Assembly (NCBI RefSeq): GCF_021462825.1
Contig: NZ_JAKEEB010000001.1
Coordinates: 124,001 to 188,000 of the forward strand
Reading direction: 5' to 3'
Source: Streptomyces glomeratus
GTDB lineage: Bacteria > Actinomycetota > Actinomycetes > Streptomycetales > Streptomycetaceae
Length of the DNA: 64,000 nt
Shown: in pieces, positions 1-8,303 of the stretch
Layout of the letters: each line of letters starts with the position of its first letter
How positions within the stretch are numbered: position 1 is the stretch's first letter
Position numbers and translations under genes: made by a program
Notes under the pieces: model-generated
Database searches by the model: none
What the model saw: only the letters and a program-made list of their open reading frames with translations
What the model was told of the DNA's origin: nothing

Positions 1-1
1 C

Positions 2-103
2 ATCTGGTGCGAGGTGGACCGCTGTACCGCGGGAGTCGGCCGCCGGATCACGGCATGCACGGCGGAGTCGGCGCTCGCCGACCTCGCCTGCGGTGCGGTC
101 TAG
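2..103 (+). CDS. C-terminal end of an unidentified gene cut by the window edge
   Basis: An open frame runs in from the left edge and stops at TAG (101-103), giving 33 residues that begin IWCEVDRCTAG. Nearly every codon ends in G or C, the strong third-position bias of real genes in this genome, so I read it as the tail of a plus-strand gene. The tail is too short to assign a family. A competing plus-strand frame that starts at base 7 has arginine/glycine-rich shadow composition and was rejected. Confidence 0.5.
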   Translation: MWCEVDRCTAGVGRRITACTAESALADLACGAV

Positions 104-532
104 ACGACAGGCCCTGGCGTACGCGGTCCGGTAGCACCCTCTCCGGGCGGACTTCCTCCGGCGGGCACGGTCGCGCGGGCCGCCCGGGTGTGCCCCGGCG
201 GTCCGCGGCGGAGTGGGGCGCCGTAGGTTGCGCCGGGGTGTGCTTCCGTGCGCGCTGTCATGAAAAGTCCGTCACCCGGGAATCGGTGAGGGGCTGTTGA
301 CGCCGGGTGCCCGGTTGATCACGCTGGTGTCCAGCGATGCGCCGCGAGGGGACGACGAGGGTTGCGGTGACGGGAACCCTCGACGAGTGCGGATCGCGAT
401 TCGGCGTCGGCTCCTTACGGGGCCAGGCGGTCTTCTCGAGACCGCCCGAGGAGCGGGGCGGGCGCGCCGGAGCGGGATGGCGGTGCGCGGTGCCGCGCTC
501 GGGGTGAGCACGGGCGCGCCGCCATCCCCTTC
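104..532. other. 429-bp intergenic region, no gene seen
   Basis: This lies between the truncated left-edge gene and the 3' end of the minus-strand cyclase gene. No frame combines a plausible start with sustained third-position GC bias. The one structure I can point to is the perfect hairpin at 426-446, listed separately. Confidence 0.5.
426..446. terminator. Hairpin downstream of the cyclase gene
   Basis: GGCGGTC (426-432) and GACCGCC (440-446) form a perfect 7-bp stem around a 7-nt loop. It lies about 90 nt past the stop of the leftward cyclase gene and could end that transcript. There is no U-tract, as is usual in Streptomyces. Confidence 0.35.
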
Positions 533-1459
533 TCAGAGGATCGCCACCGGGGCCACGGGTGCTCCCGTGCCGCCGGTGAAGGGTTCGGGCGTCGCCGACA
601 GCAGGAAGGTGAAGCGACCCGTTTCTCCACAGGCTGTGGACAACTCTTCGAGATTCCAGTTCTGGCCCTGCGGCATCCCCATCTCCACAAGATCCAGCGC
701 ATGGACGGGCAGCCACAGATCCTCGATCTCGGGGGGAAAGACCTCAAAGGTGAGCGTGTCGTTGGCGACGGCCGCCACATCGCGCGCGTGGAACCACTCC
801 GGGCTACGCACGGACAGCCCCGGCGACGGATATGCGTAGGCGTGCCTGTCGCCGGCGAGGTAGGTGCGGATCTGCCCGGTCCGCACCAGCACGATGTCCC
901 CGGCCCGCACGCGCGTACCGGCGAACTCCTCGGCCGCCTCCAGGTCTTCGGGGGTGACGGCGTGCCCGCCGTCGAGCCGTTCCCTGCCGAGCGCGCGGGG
1001 CACGTCGAGCAGCACACCGCGGGAGACGATGTGCCGCGGCTTGTCGATCCCGGCGAACGCCGCGCCGCCGTGGGGGGTGATGCTGCCGGCCGGGCGCCCG
1101 TTGTAGAGCCTCCCGGAGTGCGAGACATGGCTGAGCGCGTCCCAGTGGGTGCCCGCCTGCAATCCCATGGTCACCGCGTCGTCGCTGCACGCCACGGTGC
1201 CGGGCCCGAAGACCTCCTGATTGATCTGCACCATGACGTGCAGTGGATTGACCCGCCCCGGGATCACGCCGGTCTGCACCCCGTCCTGCCGCAGGGGGAG
1301 GGCGAGCGGAACGCGCAGCCCGCTGCGCACCGAGGCCGCGGCCTCACGCACCACCTCGTCGGTGATGAGGTTCAGTGTCCCGATCTCGTCGTCGCCGCCC
1401 CAACGTCCCCAGTTGTTGACGCGCTTGGCGATGTCACGGAACTCGGCCGGCAGTGACAT
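533..1459 (-). CDS. Cyclase-family metal-dependent hydrolase (PF04199)
   Basis: This 308-residue protein belongs to the cyclase/kynurenine-formamidase-like family, whose members use a bound divalent metal to hydrolyse cyclic amides, lactones or N-formyl groups. The signature is AGTHWDALSH at 102-111, where His105, Asp107 and His111 match the family's HxGTHxDxxxH metal site. The ATG at 1459 follows GGGGAGG at good spacing. The gene is divergent from the SDR operon at 1551, and the 15-bp operator at 1514-1528 lies between them, so co-regulation with the catabolic set is likely. A plausible role is opening a ring or lactone intermediate; the substrate cannot be read from sequence. No signal peptide is seen, so the protein is cytoplasmic. 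Confidence 0.85.
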   Translation of the reverse strand: MSLPAEFRDIAKRVNNWGRWGGDDEIGTLNLITDEVVREAAASVRSGLRVPLALPLRQDGVQTGVIPGRVNPLHVMVQINQEVFGPGTVACSDDAVTMGLQAGTHWDALSHVSHSGRLYNGRPAGSITPHGGAAFAGIDKPRHIVSRGVLLDVPRALGRERLDGGHAVTPEDLEAAEEFAGTRVRAGDIVLVRTGQIRTYLAGDRHAYAYPSPGLSVRSPEWFHARDVAAVANDTLTFEVFPPEIEDLWLPVHALDLVEMGMPQGQNWNLEELSTACGETGRFTFLLSATPEPFTGGTGAPVAPVAIL

Positions 1460-1513
1460 GGGGCCTCCCCGGGGCTTGTCTCCGACCAGCTGACGGGCCG
1501 TAGAATCAAAAAA

Positions 1514-1528
1514 CTAACGGACCGTCAG
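1514..1528. promoter_or_regulatory. Operator-like inverted repeat, site 1
   Basis: CTAACGGACCGTCAG is a one-mismatch copy of the recurring CTGAC-N5-GTCAG motif. It sits between the divergent cyclase (1459) and SDR (1551) starts, ending 22 bp before the SDR start codon. Confidence 0.7.
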
Positions 1529-1550
1529 AAACTGCGGGAAGGGGCCGGGC

Positions 1551-2462
1551 GTGGGGAACTTCTTGGCAGGCAAGGTCGTCGCCGTGACCGGTGCGGGCCG
1601 CGGGATCGGACGGGCGGTCGCGCTGGCCGCGGCCGCCGAGGGAGCCCGGGTCGTCGTCAACGACCTCGGGGTGTCCGTGGAGGGCGCCGCACCCACCAGC
1701 GCGGTCGCCGAGGCCGTGGTCAAGGAGATCGAGACGGCGGGCGGCGAGGCCGTCGCGGTGGCCGACGACATCGCGACGATGACGGGCGGGCAGCGGGTCG
1801 TGGACGAGGCGCTCGCGTCGTACGGCCGCCTGGACGGGGTGGTGTGCGTGGCGGGGATCCTGCGCGAGCGGATGCTGTTCAACATGACGGAGGAGGAGTG
1901 GGACCCCGTGGTCGCCACCCACCTCAAGGGCACCTTCACGGTGTTCCGCGCGGCGTCAGCGGTGATGCGCGCCCAGCGGTCGGGCACCCTGATCGGCTTC
2001 ACGAGCGGCAACCACCGGGGATCGGTCGCGCAGGCCAACTACAGCGCGGCCAAGGGCGGCATCATCTCCCTGGTCCGCAGCGCCGCGCTGGGCCTGCACA
2101 AGTACGGGGTGACCGCGAACGCGGTGGCGCCGGTGGCCCGCACCCGTATGTCGGCGAACGTCCCCGTCGAGCTCAAGGAGATCGGCGAACCGGAGGACGT
2201 GGCCGCCCTGGTGGTCTACCTGCTGTCGGACCACGCCCGGGAGCAGCGCATCACAGGTCAGGTGTACACCATCGCCGGTCCCAAGCTCGCCGTCTGGGCG
2301 CAGCCGAGGGAGCTGAGGGCGGCCTACACGCAGGACTCCTGGACGCCGGAGAGGATCGCCGACGTCCTGACCGGGGCGGTGGGGACGGACCCGATGCCGC
2401 TCCTCGCGCAGCTGGAGGCGATGGAGCGGGCGGCCAGGGACGGCGCCCGTCCCAACGCGTGA
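1551..2462 (+). CDS. SDR-family oxidoreductase with C-terminal extension
   Basis: This is a short-chain dehydrogenase/reductase of 303 residues. The Rossmann motif TGAGRGIG is at 13-20 and the catalytic Tyr164-x3-Lys168 falls in NYSAAKGG, with a Ser at about 152. It is longer than a classical 250-residue SDR. The extra C-terminal 50 residues resemble the (3R)-hydroxyacyl-CoA dehydrogenase part of multifunctional beta-oxidation enzymes, so oxidation of a hydroxyacyl-CoA is likely (inference). The GTG at 1551 follows GGGAAGGGG. It is the first gene of an apparent operon with an acyl-CoA dehydrogenase (2518) and an alcohol dehydrogenase (3683), behind operator site 1. Confidence 0.85.
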   Translation: MGNFLAGKVVAVTGAGRGIGRAVALAAAAEGARVVVNDLGVSVEGAAPTSAVAEAVVKEIETAGGEAVAVADDIATMTGGQRVVDEALASYGRLDGVVCVAGILRERMLFNMTEEEWDPVVATHLKGTFTVFRAASAVMRAQRSGTLIGFTSGNHRGSVAQANYSAAKGGIISLVRSAALGLHKYGVTANAVAPVARTRMSANVPVELKEIGEPEDVAALVVYLLSDHAREQRITGQVYTIAGPKLAVWAQPRELRAAYTQDSWTPERIADVLTGAVGTDPMPLLAQLEAMERAARDGARPNA

Positions 2463-2517
2463 CGCGGTGACCGACCGCGGCTGAGCACACCAGGCAACCC
2501 GACATGAGGTGGTGACC

Positions 2518-3672
2518 GTGGAGTTCGGCCCCAACCCCGAAGACCGGGCCTTCCGAGCCGAGGCAAGGGCCTGGCTGCGGTCCCACCTCGCCCCGGACAC
2601 CGGCCGGCGCGACTGGGAACGCACCCTCGGCGGCGCCGGCTGGATCGGGCTCGGCTGGCCGGAGGACGGCCACGGCAACCGCCGCGCCACCCTCACCCAG
2701 CAGGTCGTCTGGGCCGAGGAGTACGCCCGGTCCGGGGCGCCGCCCCGATCCGGCCACATCGGCGAGAACCTCCTCGCCCCCACCCTCATCGCGCACGGCA
2801 CCCCGGAGCAGAAGTCCCGCTTCCTTCCTCCCATAGCGCGCGGCGAGGAACTCTGGTGCCAGGGCTACAGCGAGCCCGGCGCGGGCTCCGACCTCGCCGG
2901 CGTCCGCACCACCGCCGTATGCGACACCCCGCGCACCTACCGCGTCACCGGCCAGAAGATCTGGACCTCCCTGGCCCACGAGGCCGACTGGTGCTTCGTT
3001 CTCGCCCGCACCGACCCGGCCGCACCCCGGCATCGCGGCCTCACCTTCCTCCTCGTCCCGATGGACCAGCCCGGCCGCGTCGAGGTCCGCCCGATCCGGC
3101 AGCTCACCGGGACCAGCGAGTTCAACGAGGTGTTCTTCGACGGGGCGACGGCCCGCGCCGACCATGTGGTGGGCGGCGAGGGAGAGGGCTGGCGGGTCGC
3201 GATGAGCCTGCTCGGCTTCGAGCGGGGCGTCTCCACCCTGGCCCAGCAGATCGGCTTCGCCCGGGAGCTGGGCGAGGTCGTACGGACGGCGGCGGCGACG
3301 GGCGCGGCGGACGACCCCGTCGTACGCGACCGCCTCGTCGACCAGTGGGCCGAACTGCGCACCATGCGCTGGAACGCCCTGCGCACCCTGGGCGGCACGG
3401 CGGACGCGGGCGCCCCCAGCGTGGCCAAGCTGCTGTGGGGCCGCTGGCACCAGCGGCTGGGCGAGCTGGCGATGCTGGTACGCGGGGCGTCGGGGGCGGC
3501 GGGCCCGGCCGACTGGACGCCGGGGGCCCCGTACGAACTGGACGCGGACCAGCACCTGTTCCTCTTCGGCCGGGCCGACACCGTCTACGGCGGCTCGGAC
3601 GAGATCCAGCGCACGATCATCGCCGAGCGCGTGCTCGGCCTGCCCAAGGAACCCAGGGGACCGGCGACCTGA
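2518..3672 (+). CDS. Acyl-CoA dehydrogenase
   Basis: This 384-residue flavoprotein has acyl-CoA dehydrogenase architecture: a helical N-terminal domain, a beta domain with YSEPGAGSDLAG at about 117-128, and a C-terminal helical domain ending in YGGSDEIQRTIIAERVLGLP. It would introduce an alpha,beta double bond into an acyl-CoA and pass electrons to ETF. The C-terminal motif resembles the FadE subfamilies used in actinobacterial steroid and branched-acid degradation. Several GTG starts are possible (2509, 2512, 2518); I chose 2518 because GAGGTGG lies 6 nt upstream. It is the middle gene of the 1551-4744 operon. In some FadE proteins two different subunits form the active enzyme, so pairing with the orphan at 21007 is conceivable. 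Confidence 0.88.
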   Translation: MEFGPNPEDRAFRAEARAWLRSHLAPDTGRRDWERTLGGAGWIGLGWPEDGHGNRRATLTQQVVWAEEYARSGAPPRSGHIGENLLAPTLIAHGTPEQKSRFLPPIARGEELWCQGYSEPGAGSDLAGVRTTAVCDTPRTYRVTGQKIWTSLAHEADWCFVLARTDPAAPRHRGLTFLLVPMDQPGRVEVRPIRQLTGTSEFNEVFFDGATARADHVVGGEGEGWRVAMSLLGFERGVSTLAQQIGFARELGEVVRTAAATGAADDPVVRDRLVDQWAELRTMRWNALRTLGGTADAGAPSVAKLLWGRWHQRLGELAMLVRGASGAAGPADWTPGAPYELDADQHLFLFGRADTVYGGSDEIQRTIIAERVLGLPKEPRGPAT

Positions 3673-3682
3673 GGGAGTTGCG

Positions 3683-4744
3683 ATGCCAGGCGAGATACGA
3701 GGCGTGATCTACGACGGTGCGCAGCCGCGGGTCGTGGACGATCTGGAGGTACGGGACCCGGGCCCCGGAGAGGTGCGGGTGGCGATCGCCGCGGCGGGTC
3801 TGTGCCACAGCGATCTGTCCGTGGTGGACGGGACCATACCCTTCCCGGTACCTGTGGTGCTGGGCCATGAGGGCGCGGGGGTGGTGGAGGCGGTGGGCGA
3901 CGGTGTCACCCACGTCCGGCCCGGGGACCATGTGGCGCTGTCCACCCTGGCGAACTGCGGGGCGTGCGCGGACTGCGACCGGGGCCGGCCGACGATGTGC
4001 AGGGAGGCGATCGGCCGGCCCGGACGGCCGTTCACCCGGGGCGGCCGGCCGGTGTACCAGTTCGCGTCGAACTCCGCGTTCGCGGAGCGCACCGTGGTCA
4101 AGGCCGTCCAGGCGGTGTGCATCCCCGAGGACATCCCGATGCCGTCGGCGGCGCTGATCGGATGCGGTGTCCTGACCGGAGTGGGCGCCGTGCTCAACCG
4201 GGCGCGGGTGGACCAGGGTGACTCCGTCCTCGTCATCGGCGCGGGCGGAATCGGTCTCAACGTCCTTCAGGGCGCCCGGATCGCGGGCGCGTCACGGATC
4301 GTGGCGGTGGACGTCAACCCGGAGAAGGAGGCGGTGGCACGGCGGTTCGGTGCGACGGACTTCCTGACCTCGGCCGACCGGGTGAGGGACGTTCTGCCGA
4401 CCGGAGCCGACCACGCGTTCGAGTGTGTGGGCCGGGTGGAGCTGATCCGCGCGGCGATCGACTCCCTGGACCGCCATGGACAGGCGGTCCTGCTGGGCGT
4501 GCCGCCCGCGACGGCGGAGGCTGCCTTCCGGGTGTCGTCGATGTACCTGGACAAGTCCATTCTGGGATGCCGCTACGGATCCTCCCGCCCACAGCGGGAC
4601 ATCGCGCTCTACGCCCGGCTGTACCGCGAGGGCCGCCTGCTGCTGGACGAGTTGGTGACGGCGACCTACCCGGTCGAGGACTACGAGAAGGCCGCCGCGG
4701 ACGCGCACGAGGGGAGGGTGGCGAGGGCGGTGCTGACCTTCTGA
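3683..4744 (+). CDS. Zinc-dependent alcohol dehydrogenase (MDR family)
   Basis: This 353-residue medium-chain dehydrogenase shows both zinc sites. The catalytic ligands are Cys41 and His62-Glu63 (GHEGAG), and the structural zinc lobe has Cys92, 95, 98 and 106 (CGACADC...C). The NAD(P)-binding GAGGIG motif is at about 186-191. It would interconvert an alcohol and an aldehyde or ketone. The ATG at 3683 follows GAGGGAG, 10 nt after the acyl-CoA dehydrogenase stop. It is the last gene of the operon controlled from site 1. The substrate is unknown; its place suggests a primary-alcohol or hydroxyacyl intermediate of the same pathway. Confidence 0.9.
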   Translation: MPGEIRGVIYDGAQPRVVDDLEVRDPGPGEVRVAIAAAGLCHSDLSVVDGTIPFPVPVVLGHEGAGVVEAVGDGVTHVRPGDHVALSTLANCGACADCDRGRPTMCREAIGRPGRPFTRGGRPVYQFASNSAFAERTVVKAVQAVCIPEDIPMPSAALIGCGVLTGVGAVLNRARVDQGDSVLVIGAGGIGLNVLQGARIAGASRIVAVDVNPEKEAVARRFGATDFLTSADRVRDVLPTGADHAFECVGRVELIRAAIDSLDRHGQAVLLGVPPATAEAAFRVSSMYLDKSILGCRYGSSRPQRDIALYARLYREGRLLLDELVTATYPVEDYEKAAADAHEGRVARAVLTF

Positions 4745-4810
4745 GACCGTTGTCCACAGGGGCGGAAATGCCGTGGGCCGTTGTCGGTGCCCTCCTCTAC
4801 CTTCGGACGC

Positions 4811-5269
4811 ATGACATACCGAGACGTGGCCTCCGGACGGGTCCTGGCCTGGGCCGTGGTGGCGATCGGCGCCCGTATGCCGGTGGCCATGGCCCCGCTC
4901 GCCCTGGTCTTCCTCGCCCGCGACCGCCCCGGCGGCTACACCCTGGGCGCGACCCTGGCCGCGGGCTACTCGGTGATGTACGCGGCGGTGGGCGTCGGCT
5001 ACGCGGCCACCGGCTCCCTGGCGGGCGCGCTGCTCCACTTCGCCGCGCCGTCGACGGCGATCCTGGCGGGCATCGCCCTGACCCTCACGCTCACGGCGGC
5101 CGGCGCATGGGGCGAGGGCGTCCGGCGCCCGGCCTCACTCCCGGCAGCCGGAGGCGACGGCGCGGTCCTGGCCGTCGGCGCCGGCGGTACGGCCGCCGAC
5201 GGGGTCCGCGGCGCCGGTGCGGAACGTCCGCCGGTAGGCGGTGGGTGTGACCCCGAGCGCCGCCTGTAG
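4811..5269 (+). pseudogene. MFS permease relic with collapsed interior
   Basis: The ATG at 4811 opens a frame that starts like a normal MFS permease (RVLAWAVVAIGARMPVAMAP, then a conserved GGYTLGATLAAGY). It then joins directly to what looks like the C-terminal helix pair of the same family (YSVMYAAVGVGYAATGSLAG through STAILAGIALTLTL). About two thirds of a roughly 400-residue permease is missing, so an in-frame deletion is the simplest reading. Past about 5130 the frame has no membrane character and runs antisense into the GlxA-like regulator, so the original stop appears lost. A short functional membrane protein is less likely. Confidence 0.6.
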
Positions 5270-6196
5270 GTGCTGCCGCATCGACTGGGCCGTGCCGAAG
5301 CCGGCGTCCCGCGCCACCTGGTCGATCGTCAGGTCCGTGGACTCCAGCAGGTGGCGGGCCCGTTCGACGCGCTGCTGGGTGAGCCACTGGCCGGGGCTGA
5401 CGCCGACCTCCTCGCGGAAGCGGCGCGTGAAGGTGCGGACGGACATGGACTGCTGCTCCGCCATGTCCCGCAGCTGGATGGGCTGGTGGAGGCGGCCGAG
5501 GGCCCAGGCTCGGGCGGCGGTCGTGGTGGCCAGCTGAGGGTCCGGCACGGGGCGGTGGATGTACTGGGCCTGGCCGCCGTCGCGATGCGGGGGTACCACC
5601 GTGCGGCGGGCCACCTCGTTGGCGATCGCGGTGCCGTGGTCGCGGCGCACCATGTGCAGGCAGAGGTCGATCCCGGCCGCCACCCCAGCAGAGGTCAGGA
5701 TGTCGCCGTCGTCGATGAAAAGGACGTCCGCGTCCACCCTGACCTGCGGGAACATCCGCTGGAAGTGTTCGGCGTCGGCCCAGTGCGTGGTGGCGGGCCG
5801 CCCGTCGAGGAGGCCGGCGGCCGCCAGGACGTAGCTGCCCGTGCAGATGGAGGCGAGCCGGGTGCCGGGCCGGATGCGGGCGAGCGCGGCGGCCAGCTCG
5901 TCGGTGAGGACGCCCTGCTCGAAGACCGGACCCAGTTCGTACGACGCGGGCACGATGAGTGTGTCGGCGGTGGCCAGCGCCTCGGGACCGTGCGCCACCT
6001 GGACGGCGAAGTCGGCCTCGGTCTGCACCGGGCCGGGTGGCCGGACCGAACAGGTGACGACCTCGTACAGATGCCGTCCCTCGGCATCCTTGGGGCGCCC
6101 GAAGATCCGGTGCGGGATGCCCAGCTCGAAGGGGAGCAGCCCGTCCAGGGCGAGGACGACGACGCGGTGCGGCCGGAACGCTGGCTCACGAGTCAT
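5135..6196 (-). CDS. GlxA-like transcriptional regulator (DJ-1/PfpI + AraC)
   Basis: This 353-residue regulator has an N-terminal DJ-1/PfpI-like amidotransferase fold (about 10-185). Its elbow cysteine is Cys118 in SICTGSYVLA. A C-terminal double helix-turn-helix of the AraC family spans about 225-330 (MSVRTFTRRFREEVG..., then TIDQVARDAGFGTAQSMRQH). The N-terminal domain usually senses a small molecule and is not known to be enzymatic in these proteins. It is divergent from the MFS transporter at 6268, the obvious candidate target. No CTGAC/GTCAG site lies in the 71-bp gap, so this pair seems outside the main regulon. Confidence 0.88.
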   Translation of the reverse strand: MTREPAFRPHRVVVLALDGLLPFELGIPHRIFGRPKDAEGRHLYEVVTCSVRPPGPVQTEADFAVQVAHGPEALATADTLIVPASYELGPVFEQGVLTDELAAALARIRPGTRLASICTGSYVLAAAGLLDGRPATTHWADAEHFQRMFPQVRVDADVLFIDDGDILTSAGVAAGIDLCLHMVRRDHGTAIANEVARRTVVPPHRDGGQAQYIHRPVPDPQLATTTAARAWALGRLHQPIQLRDMAEQQSMSVRTFTRRFREEVGVSPGQWLTQQRVERARHLLESTDLTIDQVARDAGFGTAQSMRQHLQAALGVTPTAYRRTFRTGAADPVGGRTAGADGQDRAVASGCRE

Positions 6197-6267
6197 GGCC
6201 CGATCCTAACGAATGCTGTCCTCCGGGCCACTCGATCGGAGGGATCCCGGCCAGCATGCTCTAGGGC

Positions 6268-7572
6268 GTGACCCAGACAACCGAAGCCGCAGCCGTAGAG
6301 GAACCCCGGAACGACAAGACACCGCACCGCATCCACCGGGCCTGGTTCGTCGCCGCCGTCACCTTTGTGACGATCACCGGCGCCGCCGCCTTCCGTTCCC
6401 TGCCCGGCCTGCTGATCGACCCGCTGCACCAGGAGTTCGGCTGGTCGCGCGGCACGATCAGCGCGGCGGTGTCCATCAACCTGGCGCTGTACGGGCTCAC
6501 CGCGCCCTTCGCGGCCGCCCTGATGGACCGCTTCGGCATCCGCCGGGTCGTCGCCGTGGCGCTCGCGGTCATCGCGCTGGGCTCGGGCGCGACCGTGTGG
6601 ATGACCGCGGCCTGGCAACTTCTGCTGTGCTGGGGTCTGCTCGTCGGCCTGGGCACGGGATCGATGGCGCTCGCGTTCGCGGCGACGGTCACGAACCGCT
6701 GGTTCACCACGCGCCGCGGACTGGTGAGCGGCATCCTCACCGCCGCGTCGGCCTCCGGGCAGCTGATCTTCCTGCCCGTGCTGTCCTGGACGGTCGAGCG
6801 GCACGGCTGGCGTCCGGCCGCGGTGACGGTGGCCCTCGCCGCCCTCGCGGTAGTCCCCCTCGTCTGGCTGCTGCTGCGCGACCACCCGGCGGACGTGGGT
6901 CAGAAGCCCTACGGGGCACAGGAGTTCGTGCCCCGGCCGGAACCCGTGCGCGGTGCCGCCCGACGGGCCGTCACCGTGCTGCTCTCGGCGGTGCGCACGG
7001 GCCCGTTCTGGCTGCTGGCCGGAACCTTCGCGATATGCGGCGCCTCCACCAACGGCCTGATCCAGACCCACTTCGTGCCGGCGGCCCACGACCACGGCAT
7101 GCCGATCACGGCGGCCGCCTCGCTGCTCGCCGTCGTCGGGGTCTTCGACGTGGCGGGCACGATCGCCTCGGGCTGGTTCACGGACCGCTTCGAACCGCGC
7201 CGGCTGCTCGCCGTGTACTACGCCCTGCGGGGCATCTCGCTGCTCTTCCTGCCCATGCTGCTGGCCCCCGGCGTCCACCCGCCGATGATCTTCTTCATCG
7301 TCTTCTACGGACTGGACTGGGTCGCCACCGTCCCGCCCACCCTGGCCCTGTGCCGCGAGCAGTACGGCGAGGACAGCGCCATCGTCTTCGGCTGGGTCCT
7401 CGCCTCCCACCAGGTGGGCGCCGCCCTCGTCGCGTTCCTCGGCGGTGTCGCGCGGGACACCTTCGGCTCCTACGACGTGGTCTGGTACGCATCGGGTGCC
7501 CTGTGCGCGGCGGCCGCCCTGATGGCGCTGGTGATCCGCCGCCGGCCGACGGGCGTGCCGGCGCTCGCGTGA
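6268..7572 (+). CDS. MFS transporter, monocarboxylate-porter-like
   Basis: This is a 434-residue protein with 12 predicted membrane segments. A cytoplasmic loop motif of the major facilitator superfamily (MDRFGIRRVV) follows helix 2, and a second (TDRFEPRRLL) opens the second half. The Gly-rich early helices and SWF...SRGTISAA-type start suggest a monocarboxylate or oxalate/formate-like porter. It would import or export an organic acid at the plasma membrane. The GTG at 6268 has only a weak AGGG upstream. The GlxA-like regulator is divergent. Import of the substrate degraded by the neighbouring operons is an attractive guess without direct support. Confidence 0.85.
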   Translation: MTQTTEAAAVEEPRNDKTPHRIHRAWFVAAVTFVTITGAAAFRSLPGLLIDPLHQEFGWSRGTISAAVSINLALYGLTAPFAAALMDRFGIRRVVAVALAVIALGSGATVWMTAAWQLLLCWGLLVGLGTGSMALAFAATVTNRWFTTRRGLVSGILTAASASGQLIFLPVLSWTVERHGWRPAAVTVALAALAVVPLVWLLLRDHPADVGQKPYGAQEFVPRPEPVRGAARRAVTVLLSAVRTGPFWLLAGTFAICGASTNGLIQTHFVPAAHDHGMPITAAASLLAVVGVFDVAGTIASGWFTDRFEPRRLLAVYYALRGISLLFLPMLLAPGVHPPMIFFIVFYGLDWVATVPPTLALCREQYGEDSAIVFGWVLASHQVGAALVAFLGGVARDTFGSYDVVWYASGALCAAAALMALVIRRRPTGVPALA

Positions 7573-7644
7573 CGGCCGCTCCAGGGCGACGGCGCACAGT
7601 GCACAGAGCGACCGGGCACCGGAATCGGACGCAGAACAACAGGG

Positions 7645-8262
7645 CTACAGGAAGCGGCCCTTGTGGAACAGCAGCGGAGCGTCCGTGCCGTCGCCGCTTC
7701 CCAGGGCCTCCACCCGGCCCACCACGATCAGATGGTCCCCGCCCGGGTGCACGGCGTGGATCGCGCAGTCGATCCAGGCCGTGGCGCCGGCCAGGCGCGG
7801 GGAGCCGGAGAACGGCGCGGGCTCGTGGCCCACGCCGGCGAACTTGTCCCCGCCGCTCACCGCGAAGCCACGGCACAGCTCGCCCTGGTCCGCGCCCAGC
7901 ACATTGACGCAGAAGACGCCCGCGCGGGCGATCCGCGGCCAGGTCCGCGACGTCCGGCCGACGAGAAAGACGACCAGCGGAGGGTCGAGGGAGAGGGACG
8001 AGAAGGACTGGCAGGCGAACCCGGCGGGCCCGGCCTCACCCTCCGCGGCGGGCGCGGTGATCACGGTGACCCCGGTCGCGAAATGCCCGAGGACGCGCCG
8101 GAACTCGCCCGAGTCGACCGGCGCGCGTTCGTCGTCGCCGACGGCCCGCAGCTCGGGCCGCGGCAGCGCCTCGACAGGCTCCGCGACCGTGGGCGCCCCG
8201 ACCGACCTGAGGTAGCGGACGGCGGTGGCCGCCATCCCTGCGTGTCCCATCACGGCACTCAT
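7645..8262 (-). CDS. Flavin reductase-family protein
   Basis: This 205-residue protein has the FMN-binding split-barrel of the flavin reductase/HsaB-HpaC family: FRRVLGHFATGVTVIT, then FACQSFSSLSLDPPLVVF and FCVNVLGADQ. Such proteins use NAD(P)H to supply reduced flavin to a separate monooxygenase. An exact operator copy (8268-8282) lies 6 bp upstream of the ATG at 8262, which implies either a leaderless transcript or a start at an inner ATG such as 8250. No oxygenase lies beside it. The luciferase-like protein at 39118 is the most evident flavin-using partner in the same regulon (inference). Confidence 0.85.
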   Translation of the reverse strand: MSAVMGHAGMAATAVRYLRSVGAPTVAEPVEALPRPELRAVGDDERAPVDSGEFRRVLGHFATGVTVITAPAAEGEAGPAGFACQSFSSLSLDPPLVVFLVGRTSRTWPRIARAGVFCVNVLGADQGELCRGFAVSGGDKFAGVGHEPAPFSGSPRLAGATAWIDCAIHAVHPGGDHLIVVGRVEALGSGDGTDAPLLFHKGRFL

Positions 8263-8267
8263 TGAAG

Positions 8268-8282
8268 CTGACGAAATGTCAG
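8268..8282. promoter_or_regulatory. Operator-like inverted repeat, site 2
   Basis: CTGACGAAATGTCAG is an exact CTGAC-N5-GTCAG copy. It lies in the 41-bp gap between the enoyl-CoA hydratase stop and the flavin reductase start, almost touching the start codon. Confidence 0.75.
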
Positions 8283-8303
8283 AAGTGAACCCCTCGGTGG
8301 CTC

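Noticed and set aside
7..300. Plus-strand frame of 97 codons at the left edge
   Set aside because: Arg/Gly/Ser-rich shadow; another frame ending at 103 has the proper codon bias.
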